Assembly: GCF_011806565.1 (NCBI RefSeq)
Contig: NZ_JAATOP010000003.1
Location: forward strand, 1-64,000
DNA length: 64,000 bases
Direction: 5' to 3'
From: Marivivens donghaensis
Lineage (GTDB): Bacteria > Pseudomonadota > Alphaproteobacteria > Rhodobacterales > Rhodobacteraceae
Below the pieces are notes generated by a model that saw only the letters and a list, made by a program, of their open reading frames with translations, was not told where the DNA came from and made no database searches. The translations under genes were made by a program, and so were the position numbers. Positions 31,756 to 40,350 of the stretch are shown here, piece by piece. Position 1 is the stretch's first letter. Every line of letters begins with the position of its first letter.

Positions 31756-31775
31756 GGGGTTAACTGCCTAACCCC
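31756..31775. promoter_or_regulatory. Inverted repeat upstream of the OmpA-family gene
   Basis: GGGGTTA (31756-31762) and TAACCCC (31769-31775) are perfect inverted copies with a 6-base spacer, 26 bases before the chosen start. It may be an operator; no known consensus is matched. Confidence 0.4.
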
Positions 31776-31801
31776 TGCCCAGGATGAAGGGCTTATTTGT
31801 G

Positions 31802-32386
31802 ATGACTAAATGGGGATCGCTGGTTGCTAAAGCGTTTGGGGGCGTTGGTGCAGCCATCTTGATTATCTCGACGGCAATGGGCGGCGCGGCGATGGCGCAG
31901 GGCATCGGTGCAGTCGATTCCGAACGATATATTCCGACCATCTGGATCGACCCCGATGGTTGCGAGCACTGGGTCATGGACGACGGTGCCGAAGGTTACA
32001 TGGACGCCAACCGTCGCCGCGACGGCTCGGCTGTCTGCCACCGCAGCGAAATCTGCGGCGTTGTGCCGACCGACCAGTACTTCGACACCGACAAATACTC
32101 GATCAACGCGCAGGGCCGTCAGCGTCTCGAAGGTTTCTTCAGCGACAGCATGGCGAATGGCGTCTTCGGCTTCCTGATCTACGGTCACACCGATAGCCGC
32201 GCTTCGGACGAATACAACATGACGCTTTCGCAGAACCGTGCGACCGCCGTTGCGAACATCGGCGGCACCGTCGGTGCCCGCGTCGTTGACGTGCGCGGCT
32301 TTGGCGAGCGTAACCCGAAAGCATCGAACGCGACCGCTGCCGGCATGGCAGAGAACCGCCGCGTCGACATTTACTGCCTGCGCTAA
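31802..32386 (+). CDS. OmpA family protein with N-terminal WIDPxGCxHW motif
   Basis: The product (about 194 residues) has a hydrophobic export signal ending near AMAQG. A short conserved segment follows (IWIDPDGCEHWVMDDGAEGY), and then a C-terminal OmpA peptidoglycan-binding domain: FDTDKYSINAQGRQRL, GHTDSRASDEYNMTLSQNRA and ENRRVDIYC. The Asp and Arg that hold diaminopimelate are in GHTD and NRRVD. It should link the outer membrane or periplasm to the wall. The start could also be the ATG at 31784; 31802 has better ribosome-binding spacing. It is 12 bases before the lipoprotein gene that shares the N-terminal motif. Confidence 0.85.
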   Translation: MTKWGSLVAKAFGGVGAAILIISTAMGGAAMAQGIGAVDSERYIPTIWIDPDGCEHWVMDDGAEGYMDANRRRDGSAVCHRSEICGVVPTDQYFDTDKYSINAQGRQRLEGFFSDSMANGVFGFLIYGHTDSRASDEYNMTLSQNRATAVANIGGTVGARVVDVRGFGERNPKASNATAAGMAENRRVDIYCLR

Positions 32387-32398
32387 GGAGAGATGGAT

Positions 32399-32716
32399 AT
32401 GAACATCGTTAAAGTCGCCGTCCTCCTCGCTGGTGCTGCTACTGTTTCGGCATGTACTGAGGGCCTCGAAATGGGCTCCTACGGTCCCGACAAGAGCATT
32501 GACCGCGGCATCAACTCCCACCACCTGTCGACCCTCGTCGCGGGTGTCTGGATCGATCCGAACGGTTGCGACCACTGGATCATCGACGACGGTGTCGAAG
32601 GGTACCTGTCGCCGCGTCTGACGCCGGATGGACTTCCCGTATGTTCGGGCGTTGGTGCGCCGGAGCAGGCTGTCGGTCCGTTCAAGGCTGGCACGCCGAT
32701 CCCCGACACTCTCTGA
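32399..32716 (+). CDS. Lipoprotein sharing the WIDPxGCxHW motif with its OmpA neighbour
   Basis: The 105-residue product has a lipoprotein signal peptide with lipobox VSAC near residue 19. The mature part carries VWIDPNGCDHWIIDDGVEGYL near residue 50, plainly related to the segment in the OmpA protein just upstream. A proline- and glycine-rich tail follows. GGAG lies eight bases before the ATG at 32399; the in-frame ATG at 32393 is too close. The pair are probably cotranscribed and act together in the envelope. Confidence 0.8.
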   Translation: MNIVKVAVLLAGAATVSACTEGLEMGSYGPDKSIDRGINSHHLSTLVAGVWIDPNGCDHWIIDDGVEGYLSPRLTPDGLPVCSGVGAPEQAVGPFKAGTPIPDTL

Positions 32717-32741
32717 GTTCAAAGAACGTCTAAATTTGCAG

Positions 32742-32769
32742 CAGGCCGCGGAACTTTCCGCGGCCTGTT
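32742..32769 (+). terminator. Terminator-like hairpin after the lipoprotein gene
   Basis: CAGGCCGCGGAA (32742-32753) and TTCCGCGGCCTG (32756-32767) are perfect 12-bp inverted copies. Only TT follows, so the tail is poor, but the stem is very stable. Confidence 0.6.
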
Positions 32770-32863
32770 ACGTTGCGCATATAGGGTGATGTTACGAAGC
32801 GCTTGCCAGATGGCCCGCAACTTGCCACCATCCAATTATACCACCTCTAGTTAGGAGACGTGC

Positions 32864-33862
32864 TTGCCAGTCGACATCTTGACCCCGCCCTCTGAGCTGG
32901 TGATCGAATTCCCGGATAACTTCCTGCTAATCGATCTCTGCGGTGAATATGATCGCAACCTTGCGAAAATCGAGGAAATCCTGGGTATACAGATTGCGCG
33001 ACGAGGGAACCACTTGATCCTGATCGGCGAGGAAGGCTCCCGCGAAAAAGCAGCAGAGGTGCTCAACGCTCTTTATGCCCGTCTCGAATCGGGCCGTCAG
33101 GTAGAACCGGCGGACGTTGATCGCGAGCTCCGCATGGGGCACTCCGAAAAGGAAACCGGTACGCAAGCCGGCGACCAGATGGAGATGTTCAAAGGCGGCG
33201 CGGTCGAAATCAAGACCCGCAAGAAAATGGTCGAGCCGCGCACCGACGCGCAGAAGGAATACGTCAAGAACCTGTTCAAGAACGAACTGGCCTTCGGCAT
33301 CGGTCCTGCTGGTACCGGTAAAACGTACCTCGCGGTCGCTGTCGGGGTGTCGATGTTCATCACTGGTCAGGTCGACAAGATCATCCTGTCGCGCCCCGCT
33401 GTCGAAGCGGGCGAAAAGCTCGGCTTCCTGCCGGGTGACATGAAGGACAAAGTCGATCCTTACATGCAGCCGCTTTACGACGCGCTGAACGATTTCCTTC
33501 CCAGCAAGCAAGTGCAGAAGCTAATGGAAGAAAAGAAGATCGAGATCGCTCCGCTCGCTTTCATGCGTGGCCGTACGCTGTCCCGCGCGTTCATCGTCCT
33601 CGACGAAGCGCAGAACGCCACGTCCATGCAGATGAAGATGTTCCTGACCCGTCTGGGCGAAGGCTCGCGCATGGTCATTACCGGTGACCGCAGCCAGATC
33701 GACCTTCCGCGCGGCATGGACTCCGGTCTTGTCGATGCGGAGCGTCTGCTCAAGGGCATCAAGAAAATCAGCTTCAACTACTTCACGTCCAAGGACGTGG
33801 TGCGTCACCCGCTCGTTGCCGCGATTATCGAGGCATACGACGCCGACGACGTGAAAAGGTAA
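32864..33862 (+). CDS. phoH: PhoH-like ATPase (PhoL/YbeZ)
   Basis: The 332-residue P-loop ATPase has an N-terminal KH-like RNA-binding part (LLIDLCGEYDRNLAKIEE onwards), Walker A GPAGTGKT near residue 147, and Walker B as FIVLDEAQNAT near residue 245. PhoH-like proteins of this type are encoded with YbeY and are thought to act in RNA processing. A TTG start at 32864 is chosen because GGAG lies eight bases upstream and the reading begins at the family N-terminus. YbeY follows after 61 bases. Confidence 0.92.
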   Translation: MPVDILTPPSELVIEFPDNFLLIDLCGEYDRNLAKIEEILGIQIARRGNHLILIGEEGSREKAAEVLNALYARLESGRQVEPADVDRELRMGHSEKETGTQAGDQMEMFKGGAVEIKTRKKMVEPRTDAQKEYVKNLFKNELAFGIGPAGTGKTYLAVAVGVSMFITGQVDKIILSRPAVEAGEKLGFLPGDMKDKVDPYMQPLYDALNDFLPSKQVQKLMEEKKIEIAPLAFMRGRTLSRAFIVLDEAQNATSMQMKMFLTRLGEGSRMVITGDRSQIDLPRGMDSGLVDAERLLKGIKKISFNYFTSKDVVRHPLVAAIIEAYDADDVKR

Positions 33863-33880
33863 TTCGCTGGTAGCCTGTCA

Positions 33881-33901
33881 CGCGGCCTGTTAAGGGCCGC
33901 G
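33881..33901 (+). other. Hairpin between phoH and ybeY
   Basis: CGCGGCC (33881-33887) and GGCCGCG (33895-33901) form a 7-bp stem with a 7-base loop, 22 bases before the ybeY start. No T-run follows, so it may stabilise or process the message rather than end it. Confidence 0.4.
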
Positions 33902-33923
33902 CGACAATATCAGGACGGTTCCC

Positions 33924-34421
33924 GTGCAAATCGACATTGAAATTACCGACGATCGTTGGGTGGACCTCGGGCTTGAGGACATCATCGAAACGGCTGCGCA
34001 TGCTGTCCTCGAACGGTTGGGTATCGATGCCGAGGAATGCGAGCTGTCGGTGCTGGGCTGCGATGATGCGCGCATCCGCGAACTGAACGCCGGTTTCCGC
34101 GAGAAGGATAAAGCGACGAACGTCCTTTCCTGGCCCGCCGACGAGCGCGGCGCAGAGGGTGACGGCGACATGCCCGAGGAGCCCGAAGCGGATGTCTTCG
34201 GCACCATTGAGCTCGGCGATATCGCGATTTCCTACGAGACGTGCGAGCGCGAAGCCACCGACGCAGGCAAGCCGCTGCGCGAACACGCTATGCATCTGAT
34301 GATCCACGGCGTTCTTCATTTGTTGGGTTTTGATCACATCAGGGACGGCGATGCTGCGCTGATGGAAGGAATTGAGACCGAAATACTTGGCAAAATGGGT
34401 ATGGCTGACCCATATTCGTAG
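33924..34421 (+). CDS. ybeY: Endoribonuclease YbeY (rRNA maturation factor)
   Basis: YbeY is a metal-dependent endoribonuclease needed for 16S rRNA 3'-end maturation and ribosome quality control. The 165-residue product has the zinc motif HGVLHLLGFDH near residue 131 and the NVLSWP segment with the catalytic Arg region upstream. An acidic insertion (EGDGDMPEEPEAD) is longer than in E. coli. It begins with GTG, preceded by AGGACGG. It sits between phoH and corC as in most proteobacteria. Confidence 0.95.
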   Translation: MQIDIEITDDRWVDLGLEDIIETAAHAVLERLGIDAEECELSVLGCDDARIRELNAGFREKDKATNVLSWPADERGAEGDGDMPEEPEADVFGTIELGDIAISYETCEREATDAGKPLREHAMHLMIHGVLHLLGFDHIRDGDAALMEGIETEILGKMGMADPYS

Positions 34422-34465
34422 TTGGAAAGTCCGGCAACGCTGCCTGGGCTATAGGTTTGGAGACA

Positions 34466-35350
34466 ATGGGCGACACCAACGAGGGTCCTTCTATCGCAGC
34501 GCAGAGCGCGCAAGCGGACACCATAGACGGCAACAAGAGCGGTTTTCTCAGCCGCATATTCGACGCTTTCAACCCGTCCGAAGAGGATGAGGAAATGCAT
34601 CACAACGGGAACGTCGTTCCCATGCAGCCGGTGTTGGGACTATCCAACCTGCGCAGGATGCGTGTCGAAGACGTCTCAATCCCCAAAACGGATATCGTGG
34701 CGGTTCCGATTACCAGCACCAAAGAGGAGCTGGTCCAGACATTCCGCGAAAGCGGGCTGACCCGTATCCCTGTCTACGACAACACGCTCGACAGCCCGAT
34801 GGGTCTGGTGAACCTCAAGGACTTTGCCTTGAAGTTCGGTTTCGACTGCGACGAAGACACCTATGACCTCAACCAGATGCTGCGCCCGCTGATCTACGTG
34901 CCGCCGTCCATGCCGCTGCATGTGCTGCTGCAGAAGATGCAGGCAGAGCGGACCCACATGGCGCTGGTGATCGACGAATACGGCGGGACCGATGGCCTCG
35001 TGACGATCGAGGATCTGATCGAGCAGGTCGTGGGCGAGATCGAGGACGAGCACGACGAAGAAGAGGCCGCATCCTTTGTGAGCGAAGGACCGGGCGTCTA
35101 CCTCGTCTATGCGAAGACCGATCTGGATGATTTCGAGCAGGAGATCGGTCTCGATCTCGGTGCGCACGAAGAGATCGACGACGAGGAAATCGACACGCTT
35201 GGCGGTCTTGTCTTCATGCTGGCAGGCCACGTTCCTGCGCGCGGCGAGGTGATCAAACACCCCGACGGGCCGGAGTTCGAGGTGATCGAAGCCGATCCGC
35301 GCCGGATCAAGCGTCTGCGCGTGCGCGTCAATAAACCTGCCGAGGCTTAA
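34466..35350 (+). CDS. CorC/hemolysin-family CBS domain protein
   Basis: The 294-residue product has two CBS domains (about residues 65-185) and a C-terminal CorC_HlyC transporter-associated domain ([13 protein letters not shown]-type region near residue 240). It has no membrane segment, so it is the soluble YbeX/CorC type. E. coli CorC was linked to magnesium and cobalt efflux, and YbeX to ribosome and RNA physiology. The ATG at 34466 follows GGAGACA. It lies between ybeY and lnt. Confidence 0.9.
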   Translation: MGDTNEGPSIAAQSAQADTIDGNKSGFLSRIFDAFNPSEEDEEMHHNGNVVPMQPVLGLSNLRRMRVEDVSIPKTDIVAVPITSTKEELVQTFRESGLTRIPVYDNTLDSPMGLVNLKDFALKFGFDCDEDTYDLNQMLRPLIYVPPSMPLHVLLQKMQAERTHMALVIDEYGGTDGLVTIEDLIEQVVGEIEDEHDEEEAASFVSEGPGVYLVYAKTDLDDFEQEIGLDLGAHEEIDDEEIDTLGGLVFMLAGHVPARGEVIKHPDGPEFEVIEADPRRIKRLRVRVNKPAEA

Positions 35351-35356
35351 CACTTC

Positions 35357-36805
35357 ATGAGGCATCTGATGACTTTCGGAGCGCCGGTTCTCGCCGGCCT
35401 CCTGATGATGCTCGGTCAGGAGCCTCTGAATTTTGCCTATCTTATCGTGCCTGCACTGGTGCTTTGGGCAGTTGTTTCGTCCAAAGTGCCGAAGGTCGCC
35501 GCGTTTCAGGCGTGGCTGGTGGGCGTGGCTTACTTTGGCCCGATGCTCCGCTGGATCGAATACCCATTCCGCGTGGAGGCCGACATCTACGGCTGGATGG
35601 CGCCCTTTGCGGCGGCTCTGCTGCCGATGGGCCTCGCGTTATTCTGGGCGGTCGGCATGTGGATTGCGGTCAGGCTCGGGCGGGGCAGGGCGGCTTGGGC
35701 GCTGGGCCTGATCCTCGGCGAGATGGGGCGGGCGTATCTGTTCACAGGCTTCCCGTGGGGGCAGTTCGCGCAGTCTTACCTCGACACCTTCGCCATCCAT
35801 GCGGTGCCGTTCGTCGGCGCGTACGGGCTGACGGTCCTCATTATCATGCTCGCAGCGGCACTGGCGTCGCTGATTATTCGCCATCGTTTTTCGGCGCTGC
35901 TTGCGGTTCTGATTGGCGGAGCGATTGCGCTGCCTTACAGCCCCGAGCCAACCATCGGCGACGACCCTATCGTGCGCCTTGTCCAGCCCAACGCGCGACA
36001 AGAGGACAAGTGGGACCCTGACAAGATGCAGGTGTTCTATCGCCGCCTGATCCAGTCGACGATGGCGGGAGAGGCGCCCGATCTGGTCGTCTGGCCCGAA
36101 ACCTCGGTGCCGTATCTGCTGAACTACGCTGGCGACGTGATCGAGCAGGTGTCCGACGTCGCGCGCGGTGCGCCCGTAGTCATCGGCATCAACCGCGAAG
36201 AGGACATGCGCTATTACAACAGCATGGTCGTCGTGGGGCGGGGGGGAGAGTTGCTGGACTCTTACGACAAACGCCACCTCGTGCCATTCGGGGAATACGT
36301 GCCGTTCGGCAATCTGCTGGCCGATTTCGGCATCCACGGACTTGCGGCAAACGAAGGGTCGGGCTTCAGCGAAGGCACGGGTTCGCACCTGATCGACTTC
36401 GCCAATATCGGTAAGGTGCTTCCGCTAATCTGCTATGAGGGCATCTTCCCGTCGCTCTCGCATTCCGGTGAACGCCCCCGCGCGCTCATGCTGATTACCA
36501 ACGACGGATGGTTCGGCCCCGATGCCGGTCCAATGCAGCATCTGGCGCAGGCAAGGCTCAGGGCGATCGAGCAAGGTCTTCCCCTCATCCGCGTCGCGAA
36601 TACCGGTGTGACGGCAATGATCGACTCGCGCGGGGTGATCACGGCTTCGATGGGTATGGGCGAAGAGGGCTATATTGACGCACCCTTGCCGGTGGCCTCC
36701 GCCCCCACTGTTTACAGCAAATTAACCAATATTCCGTTAGTTATCCTGATTGTTTTGACCGCGGGTATCGCTGTTCTCGCAAGGCGAAAAACGGCGTTGA
36801 CCTAA
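35357..36805 (+). CDS. lnt: Apolipoprotein N-acyltransferase
   Basis: Lnt adds the third acyl chain to the N-terminal cysteine of lipoproteins in the inner membrane. The 482-residue product has about six N-terminal membrane helices, a periplasmic nitrilase domain and one final helix. The catalytic Glu is in VVWPETS (near residue 247), Lys in YDKRHLVPFGEY (near 304), and Cys in LICYEGIF (near 358). Its stop codon, TAA at 36803-36805, is directly next to an RNA arm that can pair with the metK riboswitch. Confidence 0.95.
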   Translation: MRHLMTFGAPVLAGLLMMLGQEPLNFAYLIVPALVLWAVVSSKVPKVAAFQAWLVGVAYFGPMLRWIEYPFRVEADIYGWMAPFAAALLPMGLALFWAVGMWIAVRLGRGRAAWALGLILGEMGRAYLFTGFPWGQFAQSYLDTFAIHAVPFVGAYGLTVLIIMLAAALASLIIRHRFSALLAVLIGGAIALPYSPEPTIGDDPIVRLVQPNARQEDKWDPDKMQVFYRRLIQSTMAGEAPDLVVWPETSVPYLLNYAGDVIEQVSDVARGAPVVIGINREEDMRYYNSMVVVGRGGELLDSYDKRHLVPFGEYVPFGNLLADFGIHGLAANEGSGFSEGTGSHLIDFANIGKVLPLICYEGIFPSLSHSGERPRALMLITNDGWFGPDAGPMQHLAQARLRAIEQGLPLIRVANTGVTAMIDSRGVITASMGMGEEGYIDAPLPVASAPTVYSKLTNIPLVILIVLTAGIAVLARRKTALT

Positions 36806-36862
36806 CACGCCAGTAGGTTTAGCCGTTCCTAATTCGTGCCCCCACAACGGCTTCCTGGCGTG
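36806..36862 (+). promoter_or_regulatory. Antagonist hairpin: upstream arm complementary to the SAM/SAH riboswitch core
   Basis: CACGCCAG (36806-36813) is the exact complement of CTGGCGTG (36855-36862). AGCCGTT (36821-36827) is the exact complement of AACGGCT (36846-36852). Together they make a two-part hairpin of 8 + 7 bp with an asymmetric internal loop and an 18-base end loop. Both 3' halves are the conserved core of the riboswitch, so this fold and the aptamer exclude each other. The 5' arm begins at the base after the lnt stop codon. A possible -35 (TTGACC, 36797-36802) could start RNAs that lack this arm. Confidence 0.6.
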
Positions 36863-36884
36863 GCGGGCCAAATCTAATGGAGCA
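36842..36884 (+). ncRNA. SAM/SAH riboswitch of metK
   Basis: The segment has the conserved run CACAACGGCTTCCTGGCGTG (36843-36862), an A-rich linker, and TAATGGAGCA (36875-36884). This is the layout known for SAM/SAH riboswitches upstream of metK in Rhodobacterales. CCAC (36842-36845) pairs with GTGG (36860-36863). The GCTTCC loop can pair with GGAGC, which is also the metK ribosome binding site, forming the pseudoknot. Ligand binding hides the ribosome binding site and lowers translation of the SAM synthetase. Confidence 0.9.
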
Positions 36885-36888
36885 CTTC

Positions 36889-38070
36889 ATGTCACGACTG
36901 GACTACATCTTTACTTCGGAGTCCGTTTCCGAAGGACACCCCGATAAGGTCTGCGACCGTATCTCGGATACTATTCTCGACGCATTTCTGGCCGAAGAGC
37001 CCGAAGCCCGCGTTGCTTGCGAAACTTTCGCCACCACGAACCGTGTGGTCATCGGCGGCGAGGTTGGCCTTTCGGATCAGTCCAAGCTGACCGAATATAT
37101 GAACAGCGTGCCGGACCTCGTGCGCGGCGCGATCAAGGACATCGGCTACGAGCAGGACAAGTTCCACTGGGAAACGGTTGAGATCACCAACCTCCTGCAC
37201 GAACAGTCTGCGCACATCGCCCAAGGCGTCGACGCGTCCGAAGACAAGGACGAAGGCGCTGGCGATCAGGGCATCATGTTCGGTCACGCGACCCGCGAAA
37301 CCGATGCGCTCATGCCCGCGCCGATCCACTACAGCCACGCGATCCTGCGTCGTCTGGCCGAAGTGCGTAAAAACGGCACCGAGCCCGCGCTGGGCCCCGA
37401 CGCGAAATCGCAGCTGTCGATCCAGTACCGCGACGGCAAGCCGGTTGGCGTATCCTCGCTGGTTCTGTCGACCCAGCACCTCGATGAATCGCTGACCTCG
37501 GAAGACGTCCGCGCCATCGTCGAACCCTACATCCGCGAAGTCCTGCCCGAAGGCTGGCTGTCGGACGCGACCGAATGGTGGATCAACCCCACCGGCAAGT
37601 TCGTCATCGGCGGCCCTGACGGCGACGCTGGCCTGACCGGCCGCAAGATCATCGTGGACACCTACGGCGGCGCGGCCCCTCACGGCGGCGGTGCGTTCTC
37701 GGGCAAAGACCCGACCAAGGTTGACCGTTCGGCAGCCTATGCCTCGCGCTATCTGGCCAAGAACGTTGTTGCTGCGGGCCTCGCGGACAAGTGCACGATC
37801 CAGCTGTCCTACGCCATCGGCGTGGCCAAGCCGCTGTCGATCTACGCCAACACCTACGGCACCAATACCGTGGACGAGGCTGCGATCGAACGTGCCGTTT
37901 CGCAGGCCATGGACTTGACGCCGCGGGGTATCCGTACCCATCTGGGCCTCAACAAGCCGATCTACGCTCGCACTGCCGCCTACGGTCACTTCGGTCGCGC
38001 ACCGGAAACCGACGGTGGTTTCTCGTGGGAGCGCACCGATCTGGCAGAGGCACTCAAAGGAGCCGTCTGA
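36889..38070 (+). CDS. metK: S-adenosylmethionine synthase
   Basis: MetK makes S-adenosylmethionine from methionine and ATP. The 393-residue product begins with [16 protein letters not shown] (the ATP-binding His and Asp) and has the [12 protein letters not shown] motif near residue 120 and the [16 protein letters not shown] loop near residue 266. The ATG at 36889 is chosen: the in-frame ATG at 36877 is part of the riboswitch and overlaps the ribosome binding site GGAGCA. Translation is likely controlled by the riboswitch. Its stop overlaps the queF start by one base. Confidence 0.97.
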   Translation: MSRLDYIFTSESVSEGHPDKVCDRISDTILDAFLAEEPEARVACETFATTNRVVIGGEVGLSDQSKLTEYMNSVPDLVRGAIKDIGYEQDKFHWETVEITNLLHEQSAHIAQGVDASEDKDEGAGDQGIMFGHATRETDALMPAPIHYSHAILRRLAEVRKNGTEPALGPDAKSQLSIQYRDGKPVGVSSLVLSTQHLDESLTSEDVRAIVEPYIREVLPEGWLSDATEWWINPTGKFVIGGPDGDAGLTGRKIIVDTYGGAAPHGGGAFSGKDPTKVDRSAAYASRYLAKNVVAAGLADKCTIQLSYAIGVAKPLSIYANTYGTNTVDEAAIERAVSQAMDLTPRGIRTHLGLNKPIYARTAAYGHFGRAPETDGGFSWERTDLAEALKGAV

Positions 38071-38534
38071 TGGCAAATACCGATGTTTCCGGACTGACCC
38101 AGCTTGGATCGCACGTCGATCTGCCCACCTCGCCCGAGGAGGCAAAACTCGAACGTGTGCCCCATACGCACGAAGGCGAACGTTATGTGGTGCGGTTTAC
38201 CTCGCCCGAGTTCACTTCGCTGTGCCCGCTGACGGGACAGCCCGACTTTGCTCACCTCATGATCGACTACGTGCCGCGCAAGTGGCTGGTCGAGAGCAAG
38301 TCGCTCAAGCTGTTCCTCGGTTCGTTCCGCAATCACGGTGCTTTCCACGAAGACTGTTCGGTCATGATCGGCAAGCGCATTGCCGATCTGCTCGATCCCG
38401 AATGGCTGCGCATTGGTGCCTACTGGTACCCGCGCGGCGGTATCCCGATCGACGTGTTCTGGGCCACTGGTCCGGAGCCCGAGGGCATCTGGATCCCCGA
38501 ACAGGGCGTTCCGCCGTATCGCGGACGCGGCTAA
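38070..38534 (+). CDS. queF: NADPH-dependent 7-cyano-7-deazaguanine reductase (preQ1 synthase)
   Basis: QueF reduces preQ0 to preQ1 for the tRNA nucleoside queuosine. The 154-residue product is the short unimodular type. It has the catalytic Cys in [14 protein letters not shown] near residue 52, the following Asp, and the [20 protein letters not shown] motif with the binding Glu and His. The ATG shares its A with the metK stop (TGATG), so translation is coupled and the gene is under the same riboswitch message. SAM is used later in the queuosine pathway, a plausible reason for pairing with metK. Confidence 0.95.
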   Translation: MANTDVSGLTQLGSHVDLPTSPEEAKLERVPHTHEGERYVVRFTSPEFTSLCPLTGQPDFAHLMIDYVPRKWLVESKSLKLFLGSFRNHGAFHEDCSVMIGKRIADLLDPEWLRIGAYWYPRGGIPIDVFWATGPEPEGIWIPEQGVPPYRGRG

Positions 38535-38538
38535 GATG

Positions 38539-38570
38539 AAGCGGTAGGTCTCGACCTGCCGCTTTTTTCT
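38539..38570 (+). terminator. Intrinsic terminator after queF
   Basis: AAGCGGTAGGT (38539-38549) pairs with ACCTGCCGCTT (38554-38564), with one T-G wobble and a CTCG loop, followed by TTTTTCTTT. Confidence 0.9.
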
Positions 38571-38586
38571 TTGTAAGGGGCGCGCC

Positions 38587-39300
38587 ATGACCGCATCGAA
38601 CAAACATCCCGACGCGCCTTGGCGCAATTTCTATGGCCGTATTCATGGTAAGACCCTGAATCAGGCGCAGAAGGACTATCTCGACGAAGATCTGGAGGCG
38701 CTGTCTCCGGGTGATGTGAGCTGGGAAACCAACCCGGACCGCAAACCGCTCGACATGGAAGCGCGTTTCAAAGGCAAGCCCGTCTGGCTGGAAATCGGGT
38801 TCGGCGGCGGTGAGCACCTCGTCCACATGGGCGAAACCTACCCCGAGATCGAGATCATCGGGTGCGAGCCGTTCATGAACGGTGTTGCGATGCTGCTGGG
38901 TAAAATCCGCAAGCTGGGCACGCAGAACGTGGCGGTCCATCCGGGCGATGCGCGTGATGTGTTCGACGTGCTACCGGATCATTCGATTTCCAAGGCGTTC
39001 CTGAACTATCCCGACCCGTGGCCGAAAAAGCGCCACCACCGTCGCCGGTTCGTGACCCAAGAACACCTTGAGCCGCTATTCCGCGTCCTGAAGCCGGGTT
39101 CGGAATTCCGTGTGGCGACCGACATCCCCGACTACGTGCGCCAGACGCTCGAAGAGGTGCCGAAGGCCGGTTTTGTCTGGCAGGGCAAAGGCCCCGAGGA
39201 CATGAGCACCCCGTGGGATGACTGGCACTCCACTCGTTACGAGCAGAAGGCCCTGAAAGAGGGCCGGACGCCGCACTACCTGACGTTCATCCGGCCCTGA
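38587..39300 (+). CDS. trmB: tRNA (guanine-N7-)-methyltransferase
   Basis: TrmB methylates G46 of tRNA using SAM. The 237-residue product has the SAM-binding motif LEIGFGGGEHL near residue 69, GCEPF, the catalytic region LNYPDPWPKKRHHRRRF near residue 138, and the terminal TRYEQKALKEGRTPHYL signature. It follows the terminator after queF and has its own GGGGCGCGCC-type leader. It is convergent with the SDR gene, only 4 bases apart. Confidence 0.96.
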   Translation: MTASNKHPDAPWRNFYGRIHGKTLNQAQKDYLDEDLEALSPGDVSWETNPDRKPLDMEARFKGKPVWLEIGFGGGEHLVHMGETYPEIEIIGCEPFMNGVAMLLGKIRKLGTQNVAVHPGDARDVFDVLPDHSISKAFLNYPDPWPKKRHHRRRFVTQEHLEPLFRVLKPGSEFRVATDIPDYVRQTLEEVPKAGFVWQGKGPEDMSTPWDDWHSTRYEQKALKEGRTPHYLTFIRP

Positions 39301-39304
39301 TCGT

Positions 39305-40201
39305 TTACGCGATGGGCTTGCCGCCGGTCTGACCGATGGTTTCGCCCGTCATGTAGGACGACTCGTTGGTGGCGAGAAAAACAAACGCCGGCCCGATTTC
39401 CGCGGGCTGGCCCGGACGGCCAAGCGCCGCACCTTCCCCGAAATGCTGAACCTTTTCGTCGGTCTGACCGCCCGACGGTTGAAGTGCCGTCCAGAACGGA
39501 CCCGGCGCGATGGCGTTCACGCGAATACCGCGTTCGATCACCTGAGCGGCGAGCGCTTGGGTAAATCCGCGCAGCGCGAACTTGGTTGAGGCGTAGTCCA
39601 GCAGCTGCGGCGACGGATCGTATGCCTGCGACGAGGTCACGTTGATGATCGCGTCACCTGCCTCCATGTACTTCAACGCCGATTTGCAGAGCCAGAACGT
39701 GCCGAAAACGTTCGTCTGGAATGTCTTCACGAACTGATCGCTGTCGAGGTCTTCGATCTTTGGCTGTTGTTTCTGCATCCCTGCGTTATTCACCAGCACG
39801 TCGATCCCGCCGAGGTCGCGCACCACGTCCGCGATTAACTGGATGCACGCCTGTTCGTCGCTGTTGTCCGCGCCGTAAAGCTGCGCGTTGACGCCTTCGG
39901 ATTTCAGCAGCTCCAGTGTGGACTTCGCGTCCTCGCTATCGGCGTGAAGACAGGAGATTGCAACGTCGGCGCCTTCGCGGGCGAAAGCAATCGCCGCTGC
40001 GCGTCCAATGCCGCTGTCGCCGCCCGTGACGAGCGCCTTGCGGCCCTTCATGCGGCCGAAGCCCTTGTAGCTTTCCTCGCCGTGGTCGGGCTGCGGTTTC
40101 ATGTCGAAGATGCTGCCGGTGCTGTCCTGCGGCTGCGAAGGGAACGGCGGGCGGGGGTAGGAATCGCGCGGGTCGGTCGCGTCGTATTGGTTCTTGGGCA
40201 T
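39305..40201 (-). CDS. SDR family oxidoreductase (general stress protein 39-like)
   Basis: A 298-residue short-chain dehydrogenase with an extra N-terminal segment of about 45 residues, rich in Pro, Asp and Gln (PRPPFPSQPQDS), as in YghA and YhdF/GS39 proteins. The cofactor site is TGGDSGIGRA near residue 54, NNAG near 133, the catalytic Ser in NVTSSQA, and Tyr-x3-Lys in YASTK near residue 200. The ATG at 40201 is preceded by GGAGGGCACG. The substrate is unknown; such proteins are often stress-induced. Confidence 0.88.
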   Translation of the reverse strand: MPKNQYDATDPRDSYPRPPFPSQPQDSTGSIFDMKPQPDHGEESYKGFGRMKGRKALVTGGDSGIGRAAAIAFAREGADVAISCLHADSEDAKSTLELLKSEGVNAQLYGADNSDEQACIQLIADVVRDLGGIDVLVNNAGMQKQQPKIEDLDSDQFVKTFQTNVFGTFWLCKSALKYMEAGDAIINVTSSQAYDPSPQLLDYASTKFALRGFTQALAAQVIERGIRVNAIAPGPFWTALQPSGGQTDEKVQHFGEGAALGRPGQPAEIGPAFVFLATNESSYMTGETIGQTGGKPIA

Positions 40202-40350
40202 CGTGCCCTCCTTTCGGGAAACGTGTTGCCAGACCAATCGCCTCCGCCGCAGATGGGTTCCATCACATACAAATGTGCAAAGGGCCTCTGCGGTGATGGA
40301 CGCTAACAATGGGTTGCGCTAAGACGCTGCCGAAGCTTCAGGAGGTTTGA

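Noticed and set aside
36877-36888. Upstream in-frame ATG as the metK start
   Set aside because: It is part of the riboswitch pseudoknot and overlaps the ribosome binding site GGAGCA; the ATG at 36889 fits the family N-terminus.
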